Assembly: GCF_040654195.1 (NCBI RefSeq)
Contig: NZ_JBFAHM010000002.1
Coordinates: 124,001-188,000 of the forward strand
DNA length: 64,000 bases
Reading direction: 5' to 3'
Origin: Hamadaea sp013361475
Lineage (GTDB): Bacteria > Actinomycetota > Actinomycetes > Mycobacteriales > Micromonosporaceae
The stretch's first letter is position 1; each line of letters opens with the position of its first letter. Below the pieces are notes generated by a model. It worked only from the letters and a program-made list of their open reading frames with translations, was not told where the DNA came from and searched no databases. A program made the translations under genes and the position numbers. Positions 1 through 9,258 of the stretch are shown piece by piece.

Positions 1-76
1 GCCGCGCCAGTCGAAGTCCAACACCCATTCCACCCGGATCCACACAGCCGGCGTGTGGATCGTGTAGACAGAGCGG

Positions 77-1069
77 GTGACCGAGGACCTGGAGATTCGC
101 CTGCTTCGGTACTTTGTGGCCGTCGCGGAGGACTTGCACTTCAGCCGGGCCGCTCAGCGGCTTTTCGTCGCACAGCAGGTGGTCAGCCGGGAAGTACGCA
201 GGCTGGAAGAACGGGTAGGCACGCCGCTGTTCGATCGCACCAGCCGACGGGTCAGCCTCACGCCGACCGGCAGACAGTTACTGGCCCGCGCACGGCAGAT
301 CCTGGCCCTGCATGACGAGACGCTGCGCGAACTGCACGGTACGGGACGCTCGCTCCTGGTCGACGTGGTCGGTCAACGGCTCACCCCGGCACTGGTACTC
401 GCCGCAGCGCGCACACGAGCGGAAGGGCATGAGTTCTTCGCCCGCTTCCATGGCGGACTGGACGCGTCCTTGCCCCTGCTGGCCGGCCACCGCCTCGATG
501 TCACGTTCGGCCGCTGGCACGGCATCACCGGCGACCCGCCCACCCGCCTGAACCATCGAACGATCCGGTACGAACGAGTTTCGGTCCTGCTACCCCAGAA
601 CCATCCGCTGGCCGCCCGCGCCGAAGTCCCCCTAGCCGCCCTCCGCGAGACGGATGCCTGCTGGCAATGCGGCGACCACGCGTCGGCTCAGTGGGAACAA
701 GCAATGCTTCAGCTGTTCAGCGACACCGGTACGCCGGCCGCGCCACCCCGGCCCAACGTTCGAGGCATTGATGAACTCGCATACCACATCCAGCAGTGGG
801 ACCTGCCGATCCTGACCATCAGCAGCCAACCTGAGGTGCCCGGCGCGGTCGTCCGGCCACTTGTGCAGCCGACGGCGGTCTACCCGTGGAGCATGATCTG
901 GCGTGACGACCTGCGCCATCCCGGTGTAGCCGCACTACTGGCCGCGGCCGCCGACCTCCACGCCACAGAGCGCTGGCTTGATCTGCCGGCGGACGCCTGG
1001 CTGCCCGCACCAGAGGCCGCTCTGGTGAGGCACCAGGCCGATTCCCCGGAAACCGCCTCAGCGGCATAA
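77..1069 (+). CDS. LysR-family transcriptional regulator
   Basis: A 330-residue DNA-binding regulator. The N-terminal winged helix-turn-helix is clear: residues about 18-50 contain HFSRAAQRLFVAQQVVSREV and then the LysR-typical RRLEERVGTPLFDRTSR. The C-terminal two thirds fits the periplasmic-binding-like effector domain of LysR proteins. The start is the GTG that places the HTH at the usual distance from the N terminus. It carries an in-frame TTA leucine codon at 278-280. LysR proteins usually control a neighbouring or divergent gene; the divergent neighbour would lie left of the window, so the target and ligand are unknown. Family assignment is firm, function is not. Confidence 0.9.
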   Translation: MTEDLEIRLLRYFVAVAEDLHFSRAAQRLFVAQQVVSREVRRLEERVGTPLFDRTSRRVSLTPTGRQLLARARQILALHDETLRELHGTGRSLLVDVVGQRLTPALVLAAARTRAEGHEFFARFHGGLDASLPLLAGHRLDVTFGRWHGITGDPPTRLNHRTIRYERVSVLLPQNHPLAARAEVPLAALRETDACWQCGDHASAQWEQAMLQLFSDTGTPAAPPRPNVRGIDELAYHIQQWDLPILTISSQPEVPGAVVRPLVQPTAVYPWSMIWRDDLRHPGVAALLAAAADLHATERWLDLPADAWLPAPEAALVRHQADSPETASAA

Positions 1070-1178
1070 CCCCCAAGATCGAGAGCTGCCGGCCCTCCCG
1101 CCGGATGTCGCCCTGGCCCGGTGTGGCGAATGCGACCCTCCCGTCGGCAATCTTCCCGACACTGCGTTGGTAAGATGC

Positions 1179-1191
1179 CGACATGATGTCG
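1179..1191. promoter_or_regulatory. Dyad beside a possible -10 box, candidate TetR operator
   Basis: CGACAT-G-ATGTCG is a perfect 6-1-6 inverted repeat. It sits 3 bases after a TAAGAT hexamer (1171-1176) that could be a -10 box for the downstream ABC exporter operon. The operon ends in a TetR gene, and TetR proteins commonly repress their own operon from such a site. No good -35 is visible, so the promoter is tentative. Confidence 0.35.
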
Positions 1192-1214
1192 ATAACATTC
1201 GCAGGGAGACGCTG

Positions 1215-2345
1215 ATGTTCCTGGCCCTTCGGGAACTGCGGTTCGCCCGCGTGAGGTTCGCCTTGGTGGGCGCGGTGGTCGCGCTGATCGCGGTGTTGAT
1301 GGTCATGCTGTCCGGACTGTCGGTCGGGCTGGTCCGTGACGGTGTCTCCGGGCTGCAAAATCTCCCCGTGACCTCGTTCGCGTTCGCGCACGGCGTGCAG
1401 CACGACTCCGCGTTCACTCGCAGCGTCGTGGAGATGTCGGCGGTGGACGTGTGGCGGGCGCAGCCGGGTGTCGCCGACGCCGCCCCGTTCGGAAACATGT
1501 TGGTCAACACCCGCACCGATCGCGGGACGGAGATCGATCTGGCGTTGTTCGGAGTGCAGGCGGACTCGTTCCTCGCACCCGCGGTGAGCGCAGGGGACCG
1601 GCTCGGTTCGCCCGACGGGATCGTCGTGAGCCCGACCGCCCTGGACGCGGGTCTACACATCGGCGACGTCGTCACCGTGGCCCGGTTGGGTACGAGGTTA
1701 CGAGTCGTGGGTGTCACCCGCCAGCAGGACACCTTCGGACATGTGGACGTGGCGTACGTCCCGCTGCCGGTGTGGCAGGCGATCAAGTCCGACACGACGC
1801 CCGGAACGGCGATCCCGGCACACGCCGCGCAGGAGATCACAGCGGTCGCGGTCCGCGCCGGCTCCGGAAAATCGGTTCGGCTGGCTGCGGGCGACGCCGC
1901 GGCGGGCACCGAGAGCCTCACCCTTTCCCAGTCGTACGCGGCCTCGCCCGGCTACACGGCCGAAACGACGACTCTTCAGCTCATCCAAGGCTTCCTGTAC
2001 GCGATCTCCGCCCTGGTCGCCGGCGCGTTCTTCGCGGTGTGGGCCATCCAACGCAAGCAGGAGGTGGCCGTACTGCGGGCACTGGGGGCCTCGACGGGCT
2101 GGGTGTTGCGTGACGCGCTGACACAGGCATTCGTGCTGCTGACCGGAGCCGTCATCGTCGGCGTAGGCATCGGACTCGCACTCGGGCTGTACGTCGCCGG
2201 GAGCGGCGCCCCGTTCGCACTGAGCACACCGAGCATCAGCACCGCCGCGGTCGCCCTGGTCGCACTCGGCCTCATCGGCGCGAGCGCAGCAGTCATCCGT
2301 CTCACCTCCATCGACCCGGCGACCGCCCTGGGAGGAAACCGATGA
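1215..2345 (+). CDS. FtsX/MacB-type ABC transporter permease
   Basis: A 376-residue membrane protein of the FtsX-like permease family. It has one hydrophobic segment near the N terminus (residues about 15-40), a large extracytoplasmic MacB-PCD-like domain, then three C-terminal membrane segments containing the FtsX-like stretch AIQRKQEVAVLRALGAS. The ATG at 1215 was chosen because GGGAG lies 6 bases upstream; an in-frame start at 1167 adds 16 residues with no conserved content. Its last 4 bases overlap the ATPase gene, so the two form one transporter. Such pairs export lipids, peptides or antibiotics or act in envelope stress; the substrate is unknown. It is clearly related in sequence and length to the permease at 59024-60112. 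Confidence 0.85.
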   Translation: MFLALRELRFARVRFALVGAVVALIAVLMVMLSGLSVGLVRDGVSGLQNLPVTSFAFAHGVQHDSAFTRSVVEMSAVDVWRAQPGVADAAPFGNMLVNTRTDRGTEIDLALFGVQADSFLAPAVSAGDRLGSPDGIVVSPTALDAGLHIGDVVTVARLGTRLRVVGVTRQQDTFGHVDVAYVPLPVWQAIKSDTTPGTAIPAHAAQEITAVAVRAGSGKSVRLAAGDAAAGTESLTLSQSYAASPGYTAETTTLQLIQGFLYAISALVAGAFFAVWAIQRKQEVAVLRALGASTGWVLRDALTQAFVLLTGAVIVGVGIGLALGLYVAGSGAPFALSTPSISTAAVALVALGLIGASAAVIRLTSIDPATALGGNR

Positions 2346-3073
2346 GCCCTTATGCCGCCCCGTCCGCCACGAGCCCGAATGCGGACGCCGCACAGCACCG
2401 GCCCGGGCTGGTGTTGCAGGCGGTATCTCTGCGGCATGGCAGCGCCGCCGAGACCGTGCAGGCCCTCGACGATGTGCATCTCACCGTCCAGCCAGGCGAA
2501 CTGGCCGCCATCGTCGGACCGTCGGGCGCCGGCAAGTCCAGTCTGCTGGCCGTCGCCGGTGGCCTGGCCCGTCCCGACAAAGGAACCGTCACCGTGGCCG
2601 GGCATGACATGACCGTCGCCAGCCGACGGCTTCGCACCAGCCTCCGCCACCGCCACGTCGGCTTCGTCTTCCAGTCGGGCAACCTGCTCCCGGCGCTGAC
2701 CGCCGTCGATCAGTTGCGGCTGGCTCAGCGCCTCGGACCGCGCGATCAGCGCAGCAACCGCGATCCGTACCAGCTGCTGTCCGAGGTCGGCATGGCAGAG
2801 AAGGCGCACCGGCGGCCGGACCAGCTGTCGGGCGGCGAGCGCCAACGCGTCGGGATCGCCCGGGCGCTCGTGACCGAGCCCAGCGTGCTGCTGGTCGACG
2901 AGCCCACCGCGGCGTTGGACCGCACCCGCAGCCATGACATCGTGCAGTTGCTGGCTCGCGAGGCCGGCCGGCGTTCGGTCGCGGTGGTCATGGTCACTCA
3001 TGACCACGACGTGCTGCAATACTGTGACACGGTCTACCAGATGATCGACGGCAAGCTCACCGTCGGCCACTAG
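2342..3073 (+). CDS. ABC transporter ATP-binding protein (MacB/LolD type)
   Basis: A 243-residue ATPase of the exporter class. Walker A is GPSGAGKSS at residues 59-67. The signature is LSGGERQR, Walker B is VLLVDEPTAALD, and the H-loop follows as VTHDHD. The start ATG overlaps the permease stop as ATGA, indicating translational coupling. It should energise the FtsX-like permease encoded just upstream. The TetR gene 65 bases downstream on the same strand is the likely local regulator. Confidence 0.92.
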   Translation: MSPYAAPSATSPNADAAQHRPGLVLQAVSLRHGSAAETVQALDDVHLTVQPGELAAIVGPSGAGKSSLLAVAGGLARPDKGTVTVAGHDMTVASRRLRTSLRHRHVGFVFQSGNLLPALTAVDQLRLAQRLGPRDQRSNRDPYQLLSEVGMAEKAHRRPDQLSGGERQRVGIARALVTEPSVLLVDEPTAALDRTRSHDIVQLLAREAGRRSVAVVMVTHDHDVLQYCDTVYQMIDGKLTVGH

Positions 3074-3138
3074 CGACGACAGCGGGCGCGGGCGCAGACC
3101 GGCAGACCGCGCACTGCCGGGAAGACAGGAGGACGGCA

Positions 3139-3723
3139 GTGCCGAAGATCCAAGCCGCGACCGTCGCCGAGCACCGGGCCGCTCAGCGCGCCGCGCTGCT
3201 GGACGCGGCCCGCGCCCTGCTGTCGCAACGCCCAGATGAGGTCCCCAGCCTCGCCGACGTGGCTCAGCATGCCGGGCTCGCCCGCTCCAGCGCCTACTCC
3301 TATTTCAAGTCCCGTGCCGACATGTTCGACGCCCTCGTGACCGACACGTTTCCGCGCTGGTCGGCCTACGTCGAACAACAGATGGGCACCGTGACCACGC
3401 CCGGGCGGAAGATCCTCACGTACGTCGAGGCCAACTTGCACCTGGTGGCCCGAGGCGATCACGCGCTCGCGCGGGCGCTGGCAGCGGTCGGCGACAGCGA
3501 GACTCTCGCCACCTCCAGCCGGCTCCTCCACGACAGCCTCGAAGTGCCCTTGCGCGCCGCGCTTGCCGACCACGGTGCGGCCCATCCCGAACGCATGGCC
3601 GAACTGATCCAGTCGATCGTCTACACCCTCAGCCGGATGATCGAGAACGGGCTGTCCTTGCGCGCGGCCACAGGCTTGGCTCGTGACCTGCTCACCCCGT
3701 ACGTCGAGCAGAAGACCACCTGA
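3139..3723 (+). CDS. TetR-family transcriptional regulator
   Basis: A 194-residue repressor. The N-terminal TetR HTH is visible at residues about 37-68, including SLADVAQHAGLARSSAYSYF, followed by a helical ligand-binding region. The GTG start has AGGAGG 5 bases upstream. It lies downstream of an ABC exporter and probably controls it, perhaps via the dyad at 1179-1191; this is inference from position. Exporter-linked TetR proteins usually release DNA on binding the exported compound. Confidence 0.9.
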   Translation: MPKIQAATVAEHRAAQRAALLDAARALLSQRPDEVPSLADVAQHAGLARSSAYSYFKSRADMFDALVTDTFPRWSAYVEQQMGTVTTPGRKILTYVEANLHLVARGDHALARALAAVGDSETLATSSRLLHDSLEVPLRAALADHGAAHPERMAELIQSIVYTLSRMIENGLSLRAATGLARDLLTPYVEQKTT

Positions 3724-3753
3724 CCCGCACCGGGCCACCACCCCGCAGCAAGT

Positions 3754-3792
3754 CGGATGGCGCGACACCACGTTCAGGTGTCGCGCCATCCG
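3754..3792. terminator. Bidirectional terminator hairpin
   Basis: A perfect 16-bp inverted repeat with a 7-base loop (arms 3754-3769 and 3777-3792). It lies between the convergent TetR and M23-like genes. It has no T-run, as is usual for actinomycete terminators, and can act in both directions. Confidence 0.8.
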
Positions 3793-3812
3793 CCCGATCG
3801 ACGCTCCGAAGG

Positions 3813-4397
3813 TCAGCAGCCCTTCCACGCCGTCGTGTGATCGTGTGGATAGGTCCGGCCGCAGAACTGAGGCGGATGCGACACCCACACCCCGGACGAG
3901 GAGTCATATGCCTGCGTCGAGATGTGCAGGTGGCAACCGCTCGACTGGCCCTTGTTCCCGGTCTTTCCGACGACGGTGGTCGTGCCGACGACCGCGCCCG
4001 GGTTGTAGTTGATGCTGTCCATGTGCATGTACTTGACGCGCCAGGTCACGGTGCCGAACTTCTTCGTCATGGTCAGGCGTCCGATGGTCCGGTCGACGGT
4101 CGCGACCGTCATGCCGTCCCAGATCGGGTAGAGCGGCTGATAGCACGGCGCCGAAGGCTTGGAGAAGTCCAAGGCGTAGTAGTCGCTGCAGTGCACCGCC
4201 GGATCGCCGCAGTAGTCGGTGTGCAGTCCCTCCCCGTACCAGGAGCCGGACAGCACCCACGAATCGGTGTAGTACCACGGCGACTCGCCGTTGGGGGAAG
4301 GAGTGGAGCTCTGGTGGGCCTGCGCCATCGACGGCGCCCAGACCGAGGCGAGGAGCAGGGCCACGATCGCGGCCAGCCGGAGCGCGTTCTTTCTCAC
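3813..4397 (-). CDS. Secreted M23 (LytM)-like protein
   Basis: A 194-residue protein with a Sec signal peptide (MRKNALRLAAIVALLLASVW, cleavage near AQAH). The fold resembles M23 peptidoglycan endopeptidases: a CSDYYALDFSKPSAPCYQPL stretch equivalent to the H-x-x-x-D loop, and GCHLHIS equivalent to the H-x-H zinc site. The histidine of the first motif appears replaced by tyrosine (YYALD), so catalytic zinc binding may be altered. Six cysteines in the mature part suggest disulphides. AGGAGG precedes the ATG by 8 bases. It is divergent from the NB-ARC regulator. Likely role: cell-wall binding or hydrolysis outside the cell. Confidence 0.75.
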   Translation of the reverse strand: MRKNALRLAAIVALLLASVWAPSMAQAHQSSTPSPNGESPWYYTDSWVLSGSWYGEGLHTDYCGDPAVHCSDYYALDFSKPSAPCYQPLYPIWDGMTVATVDRTIGRLTMTKKFGTVTWRVKYMHMDSINYNPGAVVGTTTVVGKTGNKGQSSGCHLHISTQAYDSSSGVWVSHPPQFCGRTYPHDHTTAWKGC

Positions 4398-4571
4398 GGT
4401 TACCTCCTAGCGTTGCGTGCGGCCATCGCATTGATGGACTAGGCAGATGCTGGCAGCGCTGCGAGGTGCCGGAGGGGAATCTCGGACGGATCCGGACAGC
4501 CGGCCGAGGTCCTGCGGAGGCATCGCACCCACTGCCCCGCGCGCCGATCCGCCCGTCGCTACCATCGATGA

Positions 4572-6965
4572 ATGCGGGATTCTTGGCGCGACTCCACGCC
4601 CGAGCCTCCTGACCCTCGATCCGCCACCAGCATCGCCGAACTCGTAGAGCGGCTCCGGTTGGCGAAGGTGTACTACGGAGACCCGTCCGTCCGCGACATC
4701 GCCCGGATGGTGAATCAGACTCGCGCCGCCCGGTCGCAGCGTTCGGCGAAAACGCCACCCACGACCCCCAGCACCATCGGGTATCTGTTCGACGTGCGGC
4801 GAGTGCGGCTGGACGTCAATCTGATGGTCGACGTGCTGCAGGCGATCGGTGTTCCATCGACGGCCGTACGGCAGTGGGTGCAAGCTTGGCGAGTCGTCAC
4901 CGACACCGTCAAGCCGGACCGTCGAGTCGCGGCCAGCCGAGAGCTCCCGGCCGCACCGGTCGTCCTGCTCGGTCGTGATGCGGAACTGTCGACGATGCTG
5001 AGTTCGGGCAAGTCTGTGGTAGTCCATGGCATGCCGGGCGTGGGCAAGACGGCCTTGGCCCTGCGAGTCGCCCATGAGGTGGCACGTCAGCAAGGTGAGC
5101 AAGCCGTGCGACTGTACGCCGACGTCGGCTCCATCGACGACGGCGACATCTTCGCCGGCCCGGAGGAGATCGGCGGTGAACTGCTACAAGCGCTCGGAGT
5201 CCCGGTGCCGTCCTCGGCCGACGCGATCTGGCAGGCACTCTCCGCTCACCTGCAAGGGCGGGACTGCGTCGTCGTCCTCGACAACATCGGGACGGTGGAC
5301 CAGATCGCCCCCATCGTCGCGCTGCCGGGAACCCGCGTCATCGCCACGTCGCGCCGGCGGCTGCAGTCCACGGCTCGGATCCTGGCGATGCCGCTGCGAC
5401 CGCTCGCGACGTCGGAGTCCGTCGCCCTGCTCCTGCGGATCGCCGAACGCCCCGGGCCGGCCGCCGACCATGCCGATCTGGTTCGGATCTGCCAGTCGTG
5501 CGGCAACCTGCCACTGGCCTTGACGACTGCGGCCGCGTTCATCCGCAGACATCCTGACTGGACGATCGCCGACCACGCCGACCGACTGGCCGAACTGACC
5601 GGAATCCCCGGCCTGCACGCAGCCTTCCAATCGTCCTACCAATCGCTCTCCGTGCCGGCTCGACGCCTCTTACGCCTGCTCAGCCTGCATCCTGGACATC
5701 ACATCGCGGAACCTGCGGTCACAGCGCTCTGCGGCGACACGCAAACGCCTCGCGTAGTCGACGAACTCGTCGACGTCAGCCTGCTCGACCGCGCTCCCGG
5801 CGACCGCTACGCGATCCACGACCTCGTCCAAGCCTTCGGGCGGGACCGCGCTCTCGACGAGGAACGACCAGCCAGCCGGCGAGCCGCCCTGCATCGACTC
5901 GTCACGTCATACGCAGACCTCGTGCACGCCGCCGCGACGTCAGAGCCGGATCGCCCACTCGCCGGCACGTCGGACACCGTCGGGGCCTGGTGGCAAGCCG
6001 AGCGCTCCAACCTTGCCGCGGCCATCGCACTGGCAAGCCACCTGGGAATGGCCGCCGAAACCCTGGCCATCGCCCGCGATTGCTGGATCCGGCAAGACAT
6101 GACCGGAGACTTCGCGGCCGGACTGGCCTTCCAGGAGTACGCCATCCACGCGTCGGCGACGCTGTCGGACCCGATCGCCGAAGCCGAAGCGAGATATCGC
6201 CGAGGCATGCTGCACTGGCGTTCGGGCGCGATCGAAGCCGGCGTACGCGATCTGGAGGCGGCTCTCGCGACGCTGGACGGAACCGGCACGGACCTCCTGA
6301 GGGCGAGAATCCACAACGGCCTCGGTGTCATCCTCATGTCCGATCTGCGGTATGCCGAGGCCGGCGAGCACTACACGGTCGCCCTGGAGGTGTACCGGAA
6401 GTGCGACGATCTGCCGGGGCAGGCGAACATCTTGGGCAACCTCGGGGTCTGTCGCATGGAACAGGGTGATCTCGACGACGCGGCGACCTACATGGTGCGG
6501 GCGCTGACCATCTTCGAACGCACGGGCAATCGGCGAGGGCTGGGCCGCAGCACCGGGAATCTCGGGGAGATCCACCTCGACGGCGGGCGTCCGGCACAGG
6601 CTGTGCCGCTGCTGGAGACCGCCGTCCGCCTGCATCACGATCATGGCAACATCTACGACGCCAGCTACTGCCTGGCCTCGCTCGGGGTCGCCCGGGCGGG
6701 CTGCGGCGACCTGGGACAAGCCGCTGCCGACCTCGAGCAAGCCGATGCGCTCAGTACCGGACTGTCGTCGGACCACCTGCGCAGCCATCTCCAGCGCCGA
6801 TCAGCCGACGTCGCACTCGCACGAGGCGATCGGCAGGCTGCCGAAGCGGCGTACCGGCAATCGCTGGCGACTGCGCATCGGGCAAGGGCCGGATGGACCG
6901 TGCTGTGCTGCGAGAAGGCACTGGCCGAGCTGGACAGGCCTTCTCCGCCGTCGCCGTCGCTGTAG
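4572..6965 (+). CDS. NB-ARC/TPR (STAND) regulatory protein
   Basis: A 797-residue signal-transduction ATPase. Residues about 20-100 form an N-terminal helical, possibly DNA-binding region (SIAELVERLRLAKVYYGDPS). The NB-ARC domain has Walker A GMPGVGKTA at 153-161 and the kinase-2-like DCVVVLDNIG. A winged-helix stretch follows, and residues about 550-780 are tetratricopeptide repeats. There is no SARP/BTAD part. The gene has a TTA codon at 5670-5672, so bldA could limit translation. No ribosome binding site is seen before the ATG, but TACCAT lies 7 bases upstream (4559-4564), so the transcript may be leaderless. Target genes are unknown. Confidence 0.85.
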   Translation: MRDSWRDSTPEPPDPRSATSIAELVERLRLAKVYYGDPSVRDIARMVNQTRAARSQRSAKTPPTTPSTIGYLFDVRRVRLDVNLMVDVLQAIGVPSTAVRQWVQAWRVVTDTVKPDRRVAASRELPAAPVVLLGRDAELSTMLSSGKSVVVHGMPGVGKTALALRVAHEVARQQGEQAVRLYADVGSIDDGDIFAGPEEIGGELLQALGVPVPSSADAIWQALSAHLQGRDCVVVLDNIGTVDQIAPIVALPGTRVIATSRRRLQSTARILAMPLRPLATSESVALLLRIAERPGPAADHADLVRICQSCGNLPLALTTAAAFIRRHPDWTIADHADRLAELTGIPGLHAAFQSSYQSLSVPARRLLRLLSLHPGHHIAEPAVTALCGDTQTPRVVDELVDVSLLDRAPGDRYAIHDLVQAFGRDRALDEERPASRRAALHRLVTSYADLVHAAATSEPDRPLAGTSDTVGAWWQAERSNLAAAIALASHLGMAAETLAIARDCWIRQDMTGDFAAGLAFQEYAIHASATLSDPIAEAEARYRRGMLHWRSGAIEAGVRDLEAALATLDGTGTDLLRARIHNGLGVILMSDLRYAEAGEHYTVALEVYRKCDDLPGQANILGNLGVCRMEQGDLDDAATYMVRALTIFERTGNRRGLGRSTGNLGEIHLDGGRPAQAVPLLETAVRLHHDHGNIYDASYCLASLGVARAGCGDLGQAAADLEQADALSTGLSSDHLRSHLQRRSADVALARGDRQAAEAAYRQSLATAHRARAGWTVLCCEKALAELDRPSPPSPSL

Positions 6966-7098
6966 TCACGCCTGGACCCCGAGGTTGCCTGCGCCGATGC
7001 CAGCCGGCAGTTCCCGACGGCGTTTCGCCCGGGATCGCTGCGGCCGGGTCCAGAATGGGACTTGAGCGCACTGACGGTATTTGATCTGGAGTTTGATC

Positions 7099-8100
7099 AT
7101 GCTTGAGGCCGAGCCGATGTCGATTTCGCCGCAGGATCTGCTGTTCGAGGCGGCGTGTGTGGCGTGCCGGGCGCCGTCGATCGCCAACACCCAGCCGTGG
7201 CTCTGGCGGATCAGCGACAATGTCCTGGAGTTGCGTTGCGACCCGTCCCGCCAACTGACGATCGCTGATCCACATGGTCAGCTCATGGTGATGAGCTGCG
7301 GCGTGGTGCTGCACCACGTCACGATAGTGCTGTCCGTTCTGGGGGCAGCCGCGACGATCGAGCGGATCGATGATCCGGCCGATCCGGTCCTGTTGGCTCG
7401 GCTGACGCTGACCGGCCCCCGGTCGGTGACGGCCGAGGACATGAGAATGCATCACGCCTTACGCACTCGGCGCACCGATCGCAGGCCCTTCCGCGGAATC
7501 AGCCGGCTGCCTGACTCCGTGATCGACCTACTGCGCGCCGCGGCTGCACCCTTCCAAGTAGCCACCCATACCTTCGATCCGGAGCAGGTGGGCCTACTGG
7601 GCCATGCGGCGCGATCGGCGGACCGCATTCACGCCAAGAACGAGTCCTACCGCAACGAGATGGCGGCTTGGACCACGTACCGGGATCCGCGGGCACGCGA
7701 TGGCGTCCCGCCGACGGCCGCGGTCCCGCAGGTGTCGCGGCCCGTGCCGGTGCGAGACTTCGCGCCCGGCAGCAAACCGCTGCTGGAAGCCGGCCCCGGC
7801 GATGACCGATACACGACCTACCTCGCTCTGGCCACGCATACGGACACCCGAGGGGATTGGTTGCGCGCCGGTGAAGCCGCCAGCGCCGTGTTGTTGACCG
7901 CGACGACGTTGGGTATCGCTTCATCGGTGTTGAGCGAGGTGATCGAGGTTCCTGGCGCCAGGGCGCTGCTGCACGCGGTCGTCGCGCCCGCCGGTTTTCC
8001 TCAACTGACGATGCGGCTCGGGCTCAACGAGAGCGGCCCGGCGATCCAGCAAACGCCTCGGCGTCCCTGCAGCGAGGTCATCACGATCGTCGGCCGATGA
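7099..8100 (+). CDS. Acg-like nitroreductase-family flavoprotein
   Basis: A 333-residue protein resembling the mycobacterial Acg/Rv3131 family of duplicated nitroreductase-fold proteins. Recognisable pieces are the N-terminal ACRAPSIANTQPWLW, the central HHALRTRRTDRRPF, and the C-terminal GEAASAVLLTATTLGIASS. In mycobacteria these belong to dormancy regulons and may sequester FMN. The ATG at 7099 has GGAG 7 bases upstream; an in-frame TTG at 7081 is less likely. A TTA codon occurs at 7459-7461. The neighbours are an NB-ARC regulator and a hydrolase, with no DosRS-like system in view. Confidence 0.82.
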   Translation: MLEAEPMSISPQDLLFEAACVACRAPSIANTQPWLWRISDNVLELRCDPSRQLTIADPHGQLMVMSCGVVLHHVTIVLSVLGAAATIERIDDPADPVLLARLTLTGPRSVTAEDMRMHHALRTRRTDRRPFRGISRLPDSVIDLLRAAAAPFQVATHTFDPEQVGLLGHAARSADRIHAKNESYRNEMAAWTTYRDPRARDGVPPTAAVPQVSRPVPVRDFAPGSKPLLEAGPGDDRYTTYLALATHTDTRGDWLRAGEAASAVLLTATTLGIASSVLSEVIEVPGARALLHAVVAPAGFPQLTMRLGLNESGPAIQQTPRRPCSEVITIVGR

Positions 8101-8152
8101 GCCTCCAGCCGCCTGCGGCGACCTGTAGCAGGTGGCCAGTACGATCGGCGGG

Positions 8153-8677
8153 GTGACGCGCCATCTCCTTGTCCCAGGCCGAGGAATTCCGCGACCGGAT
8201 CATTGGATGCGACGGTGGTCAGCCGCCCATCCGCAATACATGTGGGCGCCCGAACCGCCGGGCCCGCCACTGATCTTGGCCGATCGCGTGGCGGCATTGC
8301 ACGCGGCCGTCAGCGAATCCGACGAGCCCGCGATTCTCATCGCGCACAGCGCGGGCTGCATCACCACGGTCACGTGGGCCGCCCACCATCGTGGACCGGT
8401 GCGCGCCGCCCTACTGGTCACGCCGCCGTACGTCGATGGATTCGAGCCCGAAGACTCGTCGGATCTGCCGTGGGTCGTGCCGCGGAGCCGGCTGCCGTTC
8501 CGAGCCGTCGTGGTCGCCAGCCGCACGGACCCATACACCACGTTCGCACAGTTCGAACAGTTCGCCGAGGACTGGGGCGCTGAGCTGGTCGACGCCGGTG
8601 ACGTCGGTCATCTCGACACCGCCACCGGTTTCGGTCCGTGGCCGCAGGGCGAGCAGCTGGTCGACGAGCTGCGCTGA
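8153..8677 (+). CDS. RBBP9/YdeN-family alpha/beta hydrolase
   Basis: A 174-residue serine hydrolase-like protein. The nucleophile elbow is AHSAGC, the acid region is SRTDPYTTF, and the histidine lies in GHLDTATGFGPWPQG, which matches the RBBP9 family ending. Substrates are unknown in most bacterial members. The GTG at 8153 starts immediately before the family's first beta strand (RHLLVPG); an in-frame GTG at 8132 is the alternative. Length is normal for the family. Confidence 0.82.
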   Translation: MTRHLLVPGRGIPRPDHWMRRWSAAHPQYMWAPEPPGPPLILADRVAALHAAVSESDEPAILIAHSAGCITTVTWAAHHRGPVRAALLVTPPYVDGFEPEDSSDLPWVVPRSRLPFRAVVVASRTDPYTTFAQFEQFAEDWGAELVDAGDVGHLDTATGFGPWPQGEQLVDELR

Positions 8678-8813
8678 GCAACCTCGAGGTGTCATCAGTT
8701 CGTCATCGGTCCGCGCGGGGATCGCGACAGCCCACGGGCAGAGTCGGTCCTCGGACGCCGCAAGCGACGCATCCGGCCCGCATCGGGGCGGGCCAGGGCG
8801 GCCGTCCAGCCCT

Positions 8814-8848
8814 CGCCGGCGCCGGATGATCCAGTCGCGGCGCCGGCG
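8814..8848. terminator. GC-rich hairpin after the hydrolase gene
   Basis: Perfect 11-bp arms (8814-8824 and 8838-8848) with a 13-base loop. It lies in the 213-base gap between the RBBP9-like hydrolase and the next small gene. The most likely role is termination of the upstream transcript. Confidence 0.6.
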
Positions 8849-8890
8849 ACAGGGCACCCGAGACACCGGCTGGACGGCGGAGGCGACTGC

Positions 8891-9235
8891 GTGGGCCACT
8901 TCGAAGTCCATCTGCGCGCCTGGCTGCTGCTCGTCGCCGTGACCGGCATTTTGGTGATTACCGCCTGGTACGCGGCCCGGCGCCGCCCGCCGGGCGATAC
9001 TCGTGGCTGGAAACCGGCGGAGGCGATGATCGTCAGTCGCATCGTGGTCTCCCGCGACGCGGACGAGTACTGCCGCTTGACGGTACGGTTCCGGACCTGG
9101 CAAGGGCCTTGGGCGTACTTGGTTGATGAGGTGCCTGCCGCGCTGGCCCCGTCCGGCGACCAGGTGTGGGTCTTCTACGACCCGCTACGCCCGCAGTATG
9201 CCCAGCTGTCGACACTGCCACCCGACGACGACTGA
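8891..9235 (+). CDS. Small membrane-anchored protein, DUF3592-like
   Basis: A 114-residue protein with one N-terminal membrane helix (AWLLLVAVTGILVITAWYAA) and a soluble C-terminal part. The ending VWVFYDPLRPQYAQ resembles DUF3592 proteins (V-x-Y-D/N-P-x-x-P). The GTG start has GGAG 8 bases upstream. Function is unknown. It is followed after 75 bases by a copper-storage-like gene and may be expressed separately. Confidence 0.7.
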   Translation: MGHFEVHLRAWLLLVAVTGILVITAWYAARRRPPGDTRGWKPAEAMIVSRIVVSRDADEYCRLTVRFRTWQGPWAYLVDEVPAALAPSGDQVWVFYDPLRPQYAQLSTLPPDDD

Positions 9236-9258
9236 TCGGGCCTGCTCACGGTGAATGG

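Noticed and set aside
1..76. Possible gene end at the left edge
   Set aside because: Too short to judge; no recognisable coding was found, and it probably carries the LysR promoter.
7087..7101. A 13-base match to the 5' end of 16S rRNA (GAGTTTGATCATG)
   Set aside because: The match stops at once on both sides; it is simply the ribosome-binding region and start codon of the Acg-like gene.
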